A model generated the notes under the pieces. The model was given only the letters and a program-made list of their open reading frames with translations, was not told the DNA's origin and searched no databases. This document shows positions 41,339 through 49,786 of a stretch of DNA of 64,000 nt, piece after piece; positions within the stretch are counted from its first letter, which is position 1, and each line of letters begins with the position of its first letter. A program made the position numbers and the translations under genes. This DNA is from Actinomycetota bacterium (lineage in GTDB: Bacteria; Actinomycetota; Acidimicrobiia; Acidimicrobiales; Microtrichaceae), in NCBI GenBank assembly GCA_016870275.1, contig VGBZ01000002.1, positions 85,578-149,577 on the forward strand. Reading direction: 5' to 3'.

Positions 41339-43473
41339 GGGTCGCGGGGCAGGTCGAGGAGCCGCTCGGCGACGACGTTGCGCTGGATCTCCGAGGTACC
41401 ACCGGCGATGGACAGCGCTCGGTTGCCGAGGAAGCCGCTGAACCAACGCGCACCGTCACCCTCGTCCACTGCAGCCCAGGGGCCGAGCAACTCCATGCCG
41501 ACCTCCTGGACACGCTGCTCGTGCTCGACGCCGACCAGCTTGCGGACACTCGCCTCGGGTCCGGGACCGCCACCGGCCGCGGCCCCGGCCAGGGCCCGGA
41601 GCGTCGTGCGCAGACCCGCAATGGCGAGCGCCGAGGACGTGGCGAGCAGGCCGCCGACCTCGTTGCGCACGAGCGGGTCCTCGATCCGGCCGGTCTGGGC
41701 AGCCAGGTCCAACACTGCGCTGACCCCGGGACCGAACGACGAACCAGACGACATGGAGACCCGTTCGTTCTCGAGGGTGGTGCGGGCGCACTCCCACCCG
41801 CCGTGGACCGATCCGACCACCATCTCCTCGGGCACGAACACGCCGTCGAGGAACACCTCGTTGAACAGGGCAAAGCCGGTCAGCTCCCGGAGCGGTCGAA
41901 TGTCGATCCCGGCTGCCGACATGTCCACCAGGAAACAGGTGATGCCCTCGTGCTTGGGAGCGTCGGGGTCACTACGCGCCAGACAGATCCCCCACTGCGA
42001 CTCCCGCGCCATGGTCGTCCAGACCTTCTGGCCGGACAGCTCCCAGCCTCCATCGACCCGCTGGGCTCGAGTCGACAGGGCCGCGAGGTCGCTCCCGGCC
42101 CCGGGCTCGGAGAAGAGCTGGCACCAGGTCACCTCGCCCCGCAGCGACGGACCGACGAAGCGTTCGCGCTGGATCTCGGTGCCGTGGGCGATCAGGGTCG
42201 GCAGGACCCAACCGGCCACCTGCAGGTGCGGCCGACGGATACCGGCGGCTCGGAGTTCCTCATCGATGACGAGCTGCTCGAGCGGCTCTGCGCTCCGGCC
42301 CCACGGCTCCGGCCAGTGCGGAGCGAGCCAGCCGCCGTCGGCGAGCAGGTTGCGCCACTGGTCCTTCCCGACGGCACCGAACGCCTCGAGCTCGGCCCGC
42401 ACTGCGACCCGGATCGCCTCGGCGGCAGCCGGCAGGTCGAGGACCACCTCCCGGCGTTCACCGGCGAGGGCTCGGGCCACGATGCGGTCACGCCACACCG
42501 CAGCCCCACCATGGCCGCCCGCGGTGTCGAGGTGGCGGAGCGACACCGCCCGACGGAGGTACAGATGAGCGTCGTGCTCCCACGTGTAGCCGATCCCCCC
42601 GAGCACCTGCACCGCGTCCTTGGCGCAGCTGAACGCAGCGTCGGGGGCGAGCGCCGCCGCCGTGGCGACGGCCAGGGGGAACTGCGGATCGTCGGGACCG
42701 AGGACCGACGCGTCCCACGCGGCCGCGCGGGCCACCTCGAGACGACACAGCATGTCCGCGCAACGGTGCTTGACCGCCTGGAACTGACCGATCGGCCGAC
42801 CGAACTGGACGCGGTCACGTGCGTAGGTGGCTGCGGTCGCCACGCACCACGACGCCACCCCGATCGACTCGGCGCAGCGCAGGAGCGCGACGAGCTGCTC
42901 GACCTCGTCCCCGGGCACCTCGACCGCCGCGCCTTCCCCCACCGGCTCCACCCGCGCCGGACGACGGGCGCCGTCCGCGCCGGGGAGCGGCTCGACGGTG
43001 ACCTGGTCCCGGGCGAGCAGTTGCCAGCCACTGGCGCGGCGCACCAGGAACCACTCGGCCACGGCGCCACCGTCGACGGGCGCCGCCGGATCCACCACCA
43101 CCGCTGCCGGCGCACCGGCGAGGATCGGAACGGCGAGTTCCGGGGCGTGGCGGCCGAGCACGGTGGCCACCGCAGCGGTGCCCGGGAAGGGCCCGGGTGC
43201 GACCGCGCGGCCCCACTCCTCGACGATCGCTGCGAGCGCCTCGGTACCTGCGCCCTGACCCCCGGCAGACTCGTCCACCGCGAGCCCCACCCAGCCGAGC
43301 CCGGCGAGTTCGTCCCAGAACGTGGGGAGGACCTCGACGTCGGCCTCGACGGCCTCGCGGACCACATCGGGAGGCACACGGGCCTCGAACCACCTCCGGG
43401 CGACGGTGGCGAGCTCCACCAGGTCGGCGTCGAGGACCGACGGCGCGGTCGGTCCGTGCAGTGGGGTGGTCAC
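41335..43473 (-). CDS. Fused double acyl-CoA dehydrogenase (FadE34/ChsE-like)
   Basis: A single 712-residue chain with two ACAD units. The first (about 1-350) resembles the small subunit type: RDRVQFGRPIGQFQAVKHRCADML and LGGIGYTWEHDAHLYLRRA. The second (about 355-712) resembles the large subunit: LFSEPGAGSDLAALSTRA, GQKVWTTMA and the C-terminal AGGTSEIQRNVVAERLL. This mirrors mycobacterial FadE34, a fused form of the alpha2beta2 dehydrogenases acting on steroid side-chain CoA esters. GTG start overlapping the amidohydrolase stop. The true substrate is unknown. Confidence 0.9.
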   Translation of the reverse strand: MTTPLHGPTAPSVLDADLVELATVARRWFEARVPPDVVREAVEADVEVLPTFWDELAGLGWVGLAVDESAGGQGAGTEALAAIVEEWGRAVAPGPFPGTAAVATVLGRHAPELAVPILAGAPAAVVVDPAAPVDGGAVAEWFLVRRASGWQLLARDQVTVEPLPGADGARRPARVEPVGEGAAVEVPGDEVEQLVALLRCAESIGVASWCVATAATYARDRVQFGRPIGQFQAVKHRCADMLCRLEVARAAAWDASVLGPDDPQFPLAVATAAALAPDAAFSCAKDAVQVLGGIGYTWEHDAHLYLRRAVSLRHLDTAGGHGGAAVWRDRIVARALAGERREVVLDLPAAAEAIRVAVRAELEAFGAVGKDQWRNLLADGGWLAPHWPEPWGRSAEPLEQLVIDEELRAAGIRRPHLQVAGWVLPTLIAHGTEIQRERFVGPSLRGEVTWCQLFSEPGAGSDLAALSTRAQRVDGGWELSGQKVWTTMARESQWGICLARSDPDAPKHEGITCFLVDMSAAGIDIRPLRELTGFALFNEVFLDGVFVPEEMVVGSVHGGWECARTTLENERVSMSSGSSFGPGVSAVLDLAAQTGRIEDPLVRNEVGGLLATSSALAIAGLRTTLRALAGAAAGGGPGPEASVRKLVGVEHEQRVQEVGMELLGPWAAVDEGDGARWFSGFLGNRALSIAGGTSEIQRNVVAERLLDLPRDP

Positions 43474-44687
43474 GGTCGGATCTCCTCGGGGAGCGGGTGT
43501 CGGAACAACGCGGCGGCGTTGCCGTGGGTGACGCGGCGGGCCTCGTCGTCGCTCAGCGACGCGAGCCGGTCGACCAGGAAGGACTGGGTGTCGGGCCACG
43601 TGGAGTCGGCGTGGGGGTAGTCGACCTCCAACATGATGTGGTCGACGCCGATCCGCTCCCGGATCGGCCAGATGGACGGGTCATCGAGGGAGCAGAACCA
43701 GAAGTTGCGCAACAGGACGTCGGTCGGGCTCAGACCCTCGGGATTTGCCGCACCGGACGGCCACGCCGCTCGCCCGTGACCTGAGACCTCGTAGATGTAG
43801 TCGAGCCGGTCCGCCAGCATGGGCACCCATCCGAGCCCGCCCTCGCTCATGGCGATGCGCAACTCGGGGTGGCGGAGCGGGTACCCCGACCACAACCAGT
43901 CGGTGCACGCATGCAGCGAGAGGGCAGAGAAGAGCGTGGCGGTGAACTCGACGAGCGGACCGTCGAGCGGCATGTCGTCTGTCGTGATCCCCGACGAACC
44001 CACATGGAGGCACACCACCGTCCCCGTCTCGACACACGCCTCGATCACCGGGTCCCACCACCGGGAGTGCAAGGTCGGGTAGCCGAGCTTCTGCGGTTGC
44101 TCAGGGAGCGACACTGCGGTGAATCCCCGGGCGGCGTTGCGCCTGATCTCAGCGGCTGCGAGCTGCGGATCGGCGAGGAAGGTGATGCCGATCGCCACGA
44201 AACGGTCCGGGTAGTCCCCCACCCACTCCTCGAAGTACCAGTCGTTGTAGGCGCGCACACACGCCAGGCCGAGCTCGGGGTCCGAGCACGCCGAGTAGAC
44301 CGAGCCGCAGAAGCCGGTGATCTGCGACGGGAAGTTGACGCTCGCCCAGATGCCACCGAGATCCATGTCCGCGATGCGCGCCGCCGGGTCCCAGCAGCCG
44401 CGCCGCATCTGATCGAAGCGAACCGGTTCCATCGGCGAGGACTCGACGCTCCGGCCCACGACGGCATTGAGGCCGACCTGCAGATACGCCTGTCCGTCGA
44501 ACACCCAGATCTCGTTGCCCTTCGACGTGGTGCGGACGTACGGCGCACGATCCGAGAACTCCGCAGGCACCCGGCCGGTGAACACGTGCGGTGGCTCGAC
44601 GAGGTGGTCATCGACGGAGATCAGGGTGTAGTGGACCTCGGCCGGTTCCGGATCGGGCTGCAGGATGATGCCAGCGGTCTCGCTCAC
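43470..44687 (-). CDS. PF04909-type amidohydrolase/decarboxylase (paralogue)
   Basis: A 405-residue TIM-barrel amidohydrolase. YTLISVDDHLVEPPHVF carries the first metal motif, with VCLHVGSSGI, RIAMSEGGLGWVPMLADRLDYIYE and IMLEVDYPHADSTWPDTQ as later active-site segments. These blocks correspond one by one to the protein at 38523-39749, including the D-Y-P-H-x-D-x-T-W-P string. A second copy in the same regulon suggests two related substrates or steps. GTG start overlapping the FGGY kinase stop. Confidence 0.86.
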   Translation of the reverse strand: MSETAGIILQPDPEPAEVHYTLISVDDHLVEPPHVFTGRVPAEFSDRAPYVRTTSKGNEIWVFDGQAYLQVGLNAVVGRSVESSPMEPVRFDQMRRGCWDPAARIADMDLGGIWASVNFPSQITGFCGSVYSACSDPELGLACVRAYNDWYFEEWVGDYPDRFVAIGITFLADPQLAAAEIRRNAARGFTAVSLPEQPQKLGYPTLHSRWWDPVIEACVETGTVVCLHVGSSGITTDDMPLDGPLVEFTATLFSALSLHACTDWLWSGYPLRHPELRIAMSEGGLGWVPMLADRLDYIYEVSGHGRAAWPSGAANPEGLSPTDVLLRNFWFCSLDDPSIWPIRERIGVDHIMLEVDYPHADSTWPDTQSFLVDRLASLSDDEARRVTHGNAAALFRHPLPEEIRP

Positions 44688-46129
44688 GGTGCCTCACCAC
44701 CGGTGCGATCATCGATCGTGTAGGGATCACCGGAGGCCTCGACGAATCGGTGGTACCGACGGTCGCATCCGGCGCGCCACGCCGGGTCAGGATCGATGCG
44801 TTCGCTGGGCTGGGTCCAGCAGCGGGCGGCCTGCTGATCCGGCTCCAGGCCGGCGCTGATGCGGGCCAACCACGCTGCGCCGAGGGCGCCACCCTCGGGT
44901 GTGGCAACGACGTCGACCGGGAGCCCCGTCACGTCGGCGATCGCCTGGAGCCAGGGGCGTACCCGCGTGCCGCCTCCGGTGGCGACGATCCGTTGCGAAC
45001 GGTGCGGACCCGGTGCCGCAGCGACGCTCGACGCCGGGTCGAGCAGGCCGGCGAGATCGAGGTGGTGACGGACCGAGTGACCTGAGGACTCGTAGACCGC
45101 TCGCCACATCGCGGCCGGTCCGTGCGACACGGAGATCCCGAGGATCTCGCCCCGGCGGGTCCGATCGTGCAACGGGGTGCGCTCACCCCGCAGGTACCCG
45201 AGCAGGACCGGAACATCGTCGGGATCGACATCGTCGGGTTCGACATCGTCGGGCGACACGAGCGTCCGGCGTGCCCACTCCACGAGCAGTCCACCGGCGT
45301 TGGACGGACCGCCGACGAGCACCATCCCACGGGCCGTGTGCGGAACGGTCCAGAGCCCCGGGGCCTCGACCCACTCGGGCACACACGCCCAGGTGATGAG
45401 CGTCGCGCCGAGAATCACAAGGACATCGCCGGGGTGATCAGCACCGGCGACGAGCTGCTCGCCGAACGCATCGATGGTCCCGGGTCCGACGACGGCACCG
45501 GCGAGCTCCGGCCCCAGATCAGCTCGGGCGATACCGGCAGGTTCGTTTCCGCTCCGGATGACCGGCAGCCGCTCCACGTCGATGCCGAGGGCAGCGCACC
45601 GGTCGGCGTCCCATGAGGTGTAGTCGAACAGCGGCACCGTGGTCATGGCCGCCACCGAATCGAGTGCACCCGAGCCGCACAGCGCAGCGTTGGCCACGGC
45701 CTGGGCGGGCCAGAATCCGGCAGCGTCCGGATGAGCAGTTGCGAGGTGGGCCAGCATCCGCTCGAACTCCCCGTCCTGGGATGGATCGAGGCCCGAGGCC
45801 TCACCGGCGGCCCGTTCGTCGCCGTAGAGGAGGCCCGGCCCGATCGGCACGCCTTCTGCGTCGACCGGGCACAGCGACGGCACCATGGCGGCCACGTTCA
45901 CTGCGTCGACCGGGCGTCCGGCGCGGCGCGCCACCTGCTGGGCGGCACGACGGACTCCCTCGTGCCACGCTGACCGTGCGTCGTGTTCGAGGACGTTGGG
46001 CCGGGGCGTGAGGATGGCGTGCGGGACCCTCACCGCAGCGAGCACGGTCCCGTCCGCAGTCACGGCGACCGCCTTGACCGAGGTGGTCCCGATGTCGATG
46101 CCGACGGTCACGTGGTCCGTCTCGGTCAC
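44684..46129 (-). CDS. FGGY-family carbohydrate kinase
   Basis: ATP-dependent sugar kinase of the xylulokinase/gluconokinase group, 481 residues. VTVGIDIGTTSVKAVAV is the N-terminal phosphate-binding motif, GPGTIDAFGEQLVAGA fits the FGGY hinge, and IVATGGGTRVRPWLQAIADVTG the C-terminal adenosine motif. I chose the GTG at 46129, with GGGAG 6 bases upstream; a TTG at 46135 is possible. It is the first gene of an operon of acyl-CoA genes under operator site 2, an odd place for a sugar kinase. The substrate might be a polyol or hydroxylated intermediate. Confidence 0.84.
   Translation of the reverse strand: MTETDHVTVGIDIGTTSVKAVAVTADGTVLAAVRVPHAILTPRPNVLEHDARSAWHEGVRRAAQQVARRAGRPVDAVNVAAMVPSLCPVDAEGVPIGPGLLYGDERAAGEASGLDPSQDGEFERMLAHLATAHPDAAGFWPAQAVANAALCGSGALDSVAAMTTVPLFDYTSWDADRCAALGIDVERLPVIRSGNEPAGIARADLGPELAGAVVGPGTIDAFGEQLVAGADHPGDVLVILGATLITWACVPEWVEAPGLWTVPHTARGMVLVGGPSNAGGLLVEWARRTLVSPDDVEPDDVDPDDVPVLLGYLRGERTPLHDRTRRGEILGISVSHGPAAMWRAVYESSGHSVRHHLDLAGLLDPASSVAAAPGPHRSQRIVATGGGTRVRPWLQAIADVTGLPVDVVATPEGGALGAAWLARISAGLEPDQQAARCWTQPSERIDPDPAWRAGCDRRYHRFVEASGDPYTIDDRTGGEAP
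45213..45253. repeat. 15-bp tandem repeat inside the FGGY kinase gene
   Basis: About 2.7 near-identical 15-base units, in frame, encode DDV-x-P repeated (DDVEPDDVDPDDV), an acidic insertion just after RRTLVSP. It looks like a recent in-frame expansion in a surface loop. Confidence 0.8.
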
Positions 46130-46206
46130 CGCCAACTCCCACTCCGTCGGGTCCGCTCGTTCGTCTCCGCCTGATCGGCTGGGTTCGTGCGCCGAGCAGA
46201 ACGGGA

Positions 46207-46222
46207 CTGACGCACGTGTCAG
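46207..46222. promoter_or_regulatory. 16-bp regulon operator, site 2
   Basis: CTGACGCACGTGTCAG lies between the FGGY kinase (46129) and the PaaK-like ligase (46278). It ends 10 bases before a TATCCT -10-like element (46233-46238) of the ligase gene, so it covers the -35/spacer. Confidence 0.78.
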
Positions 46223-46277
46223 CTCAGGAGCCTATCCTCTGCCCCAGCGACCACCGAGCTGAAGAAATGGAGCCCAG

Positions 46278-47600
46278 ATGCCGTCGTACGGACCAGAGGT
46301 GATCGGACCACCAGCGAGGGACCCGGAGCAGCCGTTCTGGGATCCCGAGGTCCAGACCATGGACCCGGGTCAACGTGTCGAACTGCAACTCCAGCGGCTG
46401 CGAACCCTGGTCGACCGGGCTCTCAGCACACCCGTGGGACTCTTCGCCCGAAAGCTCGCAGAGGCCGGAGTCGGCTCCGCCGAGGACATCACCTCGATCG
46501 ATGACATCAACGAGATCCCGACGACCAACAAGCAGGACCTCCGCGACTCCGAGGCGGCACACCCGCCGCTCGGCGACTACCGGTTCACTCCGCTGTCGGA
46601 GTGCGTGCGGATCGGGCAGTCGACAGGCACCACCGGAACGCCGACCGTCACAGTGCTCACCCGCAACGACCTCTTCATCGAGTACGAGTCCGCAGCGCGC
46701 AACTGGTGGCGCAACGGCTGGCGTCCGGGCGAGGTCGTGACGCACTGCCATCCCGCCTACCTCTACGGCGGTGGCCTCATGTTGAGCAGCACGCTGGAGT
46801 ACTTCGGCTTCCTCAATCTGTGGGTGCCGCCCCCCGAGACCGACGAACTCGCCGAGCAGGCGATCAACATCTGGAAGCGGATCAGCCCGGACGTTCCCAT
46901 GACGGCGCTCAGCCAGCACCGCTTCGCCGAGGTCGCCGCCAAGCTCGGAGTCGACCTCACCGAGGACTGCGGGTTCCCCGAGTTCAAGATGGGCGGGTTC
47001 GGTCGCGGGCTCATGCCGCTCATGACCGCCGGATTCGAGTGCTACGCCTACATCGGCGGGCCCAACACCGTGAGCGACGGAGCCCACATCCACGAGGACT
47101 GGGCGATCGTCCAGGCCATCGACCCCGCCACCGGCAGCGACGTCCCCGACGGGCAGTGGGGCAACCTGGTGGTCACCACCCTCGATCGCGACAACGGCCT
47201 CCTGCGCTACGACCTCGAGGAGGCAGCGATGTTCGACTCGACGCCGTGTGCGACCGGCGAGACCACCAAACGCGGGTTCTGGGGAGGTCGGTTCAAGGAC
47301 TTCCTCACCTGTGGAGGCGTGTCGTTCCAACCGAACGACATCGAGCGGGTGCTCGGCCGTGAGGTACCCGAGGCATGCTCGCCCACACTCGAGTTCGAGA
47401 TCGTCAACCCGAACGGCGGTGACGGTCCGCTGGTGATGCGACTCGAGGTCGGCGGCGCCGGTGGCGACCGCGATGCGCTCGGGGAGAAGGTGCGACGGAT
47501 CCTGCGGTCGGAGATCGGCCTGGAGGTCGACCTGAGCGTCCTCGAACGGGAGACGCTGCCGCGCTCGGGCTACAAGCTCAAGCGCGTCGTCGACGCCTGA
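46278..47600 (+). CDS. PaaK-like AMP-forming acyl/aryl-CoA ligase
   Basis: A 440-residue adenylate-forming enzyme of the phenylacetate-CoA ligase type. The phosphate loop is GQSTGTTGTPTVTV, and the family's length and domain order (no long N-terminal extension; C-terminal LPRSGYKLKRV) are kept. It activates an aromatic or branched carboxylic acid to its CoA thioester at the entry to the pathway. GGAG 5 bases before the ATG supports the start. It is monocistronic and divergent from the FGGY operon, with operator site 2 in its promoter. Confidence 0.86.
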   Translation: MPSYGPEVIGPPARDPEQPFWDPEVQTMDPGQRVELQLQRLRTLVDRALSTPVGLFARKLAEAGVGSAEDITSIDDINEIPTTNKQDLRDSEAAHPPLGDYRFTPLSECVRIGQSTGTTGTPTVTVLTRNDLFIEYESAARNWWRNGWRPGEVVTHCHPAYLYGGGLMLSSTLEYFGFLNLWVPPPETDELAEQAINIWKRISPDVPMTALSQHRFAEVAAKLGVDLTEDCGFPEFKMGGFGRGLMPLMTAGFECYAYIGGPNTVSDGAHIHEDWAIVQAIDPATGSDVPDGQWGNLVVTTLDRDNGLLRYDLEEAAMFDSTPCATGETTKRGFWGGRFKDFLTCGGVSFQPNDIERVLGREVPEACSPTLEFEIVNPNGGDGPLVMRLEVGGAGGDRDALGEKVRRILRSEIGLEVDLSVLERETLPRSGYKLKRVVDA

Positions 47601-47615
47601 GCCCACGGGTTCACA

Positions 47616-48800
47616 TCAGTTGTCGGGAACCTCGATCACGAGCGCCCCACCCATGCCACCTCCGGCGCACAGCGACGCACAACCGATCCCGCCGCCGCGC
47701 CGCCGCAATTCGTAGAGCAGGGTGACGATGAGGCGGGCGCCGGAACACGCCACCGGGTGGCCGAGACCGACGGCCCCGCCGTTGACGTTGACCCGCTCGT
47801 GGTCGAGGCCGAGGACCTGCGAGCAACCCACCGCCATGGTGGCGAACGCCTCGTTGATCTCGTGGAGGTGCACGTCGTCGAGCGTGAGGCCGGCGCGCTC
47901 CACCGCCCGTGGGATGGCAACGGTCGGCGCCAGGCCCGTGCGAGCCGGAGCGACGCCGGCTGCGGCCCAACTGCGGATGTAGGCGAGCGGCTCGAGGCCG
48001 GCTTCGGTGGCCACGGCCTCGGAGCACACGACGAGCGCCGCCGCCCCGTCGTTGACCGACGAGGAGTTCCCGGCGGTGACGACACCGTCGGGCATCCCCG
48101 AGATCACCGGGAGCTTGGCGAGCTTCTCGAAGGAGGTGTTGCGCCGCGGATGCTCGTCGACGGCGAACGTCGTGACCGATCCGTCCCAACCGGTGACGTC
48201 CACCGGGACGATCTCGTCGTCGAAGCGACTCTCGTCGATGGCCGCAATGGCCCGTTGGTGAGAGGCCAGTGCCCACTCGTCGGTCTCCTGGCGGGTGATG
48301 CCCACCTCACGGGCGGTGTTCTCGCCCACGGTGATCATCATGTTGAGGTTCGGGGCATCGGGTGTGTCGGGGTGCGACGGCGATATCACCCGCTCGGGGA
48401 TGGCGTAGGGTCGGGAGGTCTTGTCGTAGACCACGGGCGTCTGGGTCATGGACTCAGCACCCCCGGCGACCACGATCCGGTCCATGCCGGCAGCGATGTT
48501 GGCCGCTCCGGTGGCCACGGCGGTCAGACCGGTGGCGCACTGACGATTGAGCGCGAGACCGGGGGTGTCCTCGGGCAGCCCCGCAGCGATGGCGGCGTAC
48601 CGGGCGATGCACCCTCCGCCCTGCAGGACCTCGCCGAGCACCACGTCGTCGATCTCCTCTGCGGGGACCCCCGAGCGGTTGATCGCCTCGACGACGATCT
48701 GTGCCGCGAGATCACGGACTCCAACGTTGACGAGTGCCCCTCGGTAGGCATCTGCGATCGGGGTCCGGACGGCGCTGACGATGACGGGGCGGTTGGACAT
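47616..48800 (-). CDS. Thiolase (acetyl-CoA C-acyltransferase)
   Basis: Final-step beta-oxidation thiolase, 394 residues. Nucleophile Cys88 in NRQCATGL, HEINEAFA, GHPVACSGAR and the second catalytic Cys378 in CAGGGMGGA are intact. GGAG 6 bases before the ATG confirms the start, and a TACGAT -10-like element at 48828-48833 abuts operator site 3. It is monocistronic and convergent with the PaaK-like gene. Confidence 0.94.
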   Translation of the reverse strand: MSNRPVIVSAVRTPIADAYRGALVNVGVRDLAAQIVVEAINRSGVPAEEIDDVVLGEVLQGGGCIARYAAIAAGLPEDTPGLALNRQCATGLTAVATGAANIAAGMDRIVVAGGAESMTQTPVVYDKTSRPYAIPERVISPSHPDTPDAPNLNMMITVGENTAREVGITRQETDEWALASHQRAIAAIDESRFDDEIVPVDVTGWDGSVTTFAVDEHPRRNTSFEKLAKLPVISGMPDGVVTAGNSSSVNDGAAALVVCSEAVATEAGLEPLAYIRSWAAAGVAPARTGLAPTVAIPRAVERAGLTLDDVHLHEINEAFATMAVGCSQVLGLDHERVNVNGGAVGLGHPVACSGARLIVTLLYELRRRGGGIGCASLCAGGGMGGALVIEVPDN

Positions 48801-48834
48801 GTCGTGCTCCAGGGTCGTGGTCGGGGAATCGTAC

Positions 48835-48850
48835 CTGACACGTGCGTCAG
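48835..48850. promoter_or_regulatory. 16-bp regulon operator, site 3
   Basis: CTGACACGTGCGTCAG lies between the thiolase and SDR starts. On the plus strand CGTCAG is spaced 17 bases from TACGAT (48868-48873), as a -35 would be. On the minus strand the palindrome ends one base before the thiolase -10. It would block both promoters. Confidence 0.82.
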
Positions 48851-48904
48851 TCGCCGACGGTCGAGGCTACGATCCGGGCGCTGAATTCACGAACAGGGGG
48901 ACCG

Positions 48905-49786
48905 ATGGGCCTACTCGACGGGCGCTGTGCGCTGGTGACCGGAGCCGGACGGGGGATCGGCCGCGCCGAGGCGTTGCTGCTCGCCGCCGAGGGTGCGTGC
49001 GTGACCGTGAACGACGTCGACCTCTCCGAGGCCCAGGCGGTCGTCGATGAGATCCACGGCGCCGGGGGTTCCGCCCGAGCCGACGACCACGACATCTCGA
49101 CGTGGACCGGAGCCGGTGCGGCGGTCGACGCTGTGGTGGCCGACGGCGGCCGGCTCGACGTACTCGTCAACAACGCCGGGATCCTGCGCGACGCCATGAG
49201 CTTCTCGATCGACGAGGAGCAGTGGGCCGACGTGATCCGGGTCCACCTCGGCGGACACGCTGCGTGCTCGCACTTCGCAGGAGCGCACTGGCGCGAACGC
49301 TCGAAAGCGGGCGAGGACGTCAGCGGCCGGATCATCAACACTGCATCGGAGTCAGGGCTCTACGGGCTCGTCGGGCAGATCAACTATGCCGCAGCCAAAG
49401 CAGGTATCGCCTCCATGACGATCGTCCTGGCCCGTGAACTCGCCAAGTACGGCGTGACGGTCAACGCCATCGCCCCGCGGGCACGCACCCGGATGACCGA
49501 GACCGTCCTCGGAGCCCTGCTGCCCGAAGAGGGAGCGTTCGACGAGTGGGACCCGGCCAACATCGCACCGGTCGTCGGGTGGCTGGCCTCGGACTCCGCC
49601 GCCGACGTGACCGGCCAGGTCTTCGTGGTCAACGGCGACAAGGTTCATCGGATGTCGGGCTGGCACCGGACCGGGCGCATCGCCAACGGGGGTCGGGCGT
49701 TCACCGCTGCGGAACTCGCAGAGCGGGCCACGGAACTCTTCGGTGAGGACTCCTCCGGCCTGCCACCGATGGGCTTCGGCGAGTGA
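48905..49786 (+). CDS. SDR-family oxidoreductase (HSD17B4-like N-domain type)
   Basis: A 293-residue NAD(P) enzyme. TGAGRGIG at 12-19, NNAGILRDAMSFSIDEEQW, the catalytic serine in NTASESG and YAAAK. The wording and the longer C-terminal tail (GWHRTGRIANGGRAF) are like the 3-hydroxyacyl-CoA dehydrogenase domain of peroxisomal multifunctional enzyme 2, so a hydroxyacyl-CoA dehydrogenase role fits. GGGGGACCG precedes the ATG at 48905. It is the first gene of a coupled trio with two acyl-CoA ligases. Confidence 0.88.
   Translation: MGLLDGRCALVTGAGRGIGRAEALLLAAEGACVTVNDVDLSEAQAVVDEIHGAGGSARADDHDISTWTGAGAAVDAVVADGGRLDVLVNNAGILRDAMSFSIDEEQWADVIRVHLGGHAACSHFAGAHWRERSKAGEDVSGRIINTASESGLYGLVGQINYAAAKAGIASMTIVLARELAKYGVTVNAIAPRARTRMTETVLGALLPEEGAFDEWDPANIAPVVGWLASDSAADVTGQVFVVNGDKVHRMSGWHRTGRIANGGRAFTAAELAERATELFGEDSSGLPPMGFGE

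Noticed and set aside
41521..43620. Plus-strand open frame of 699 codons
   Set aside because: Antisense to the fused acyl-CoA dehydrogenase and explained by strong third-position GC bias.
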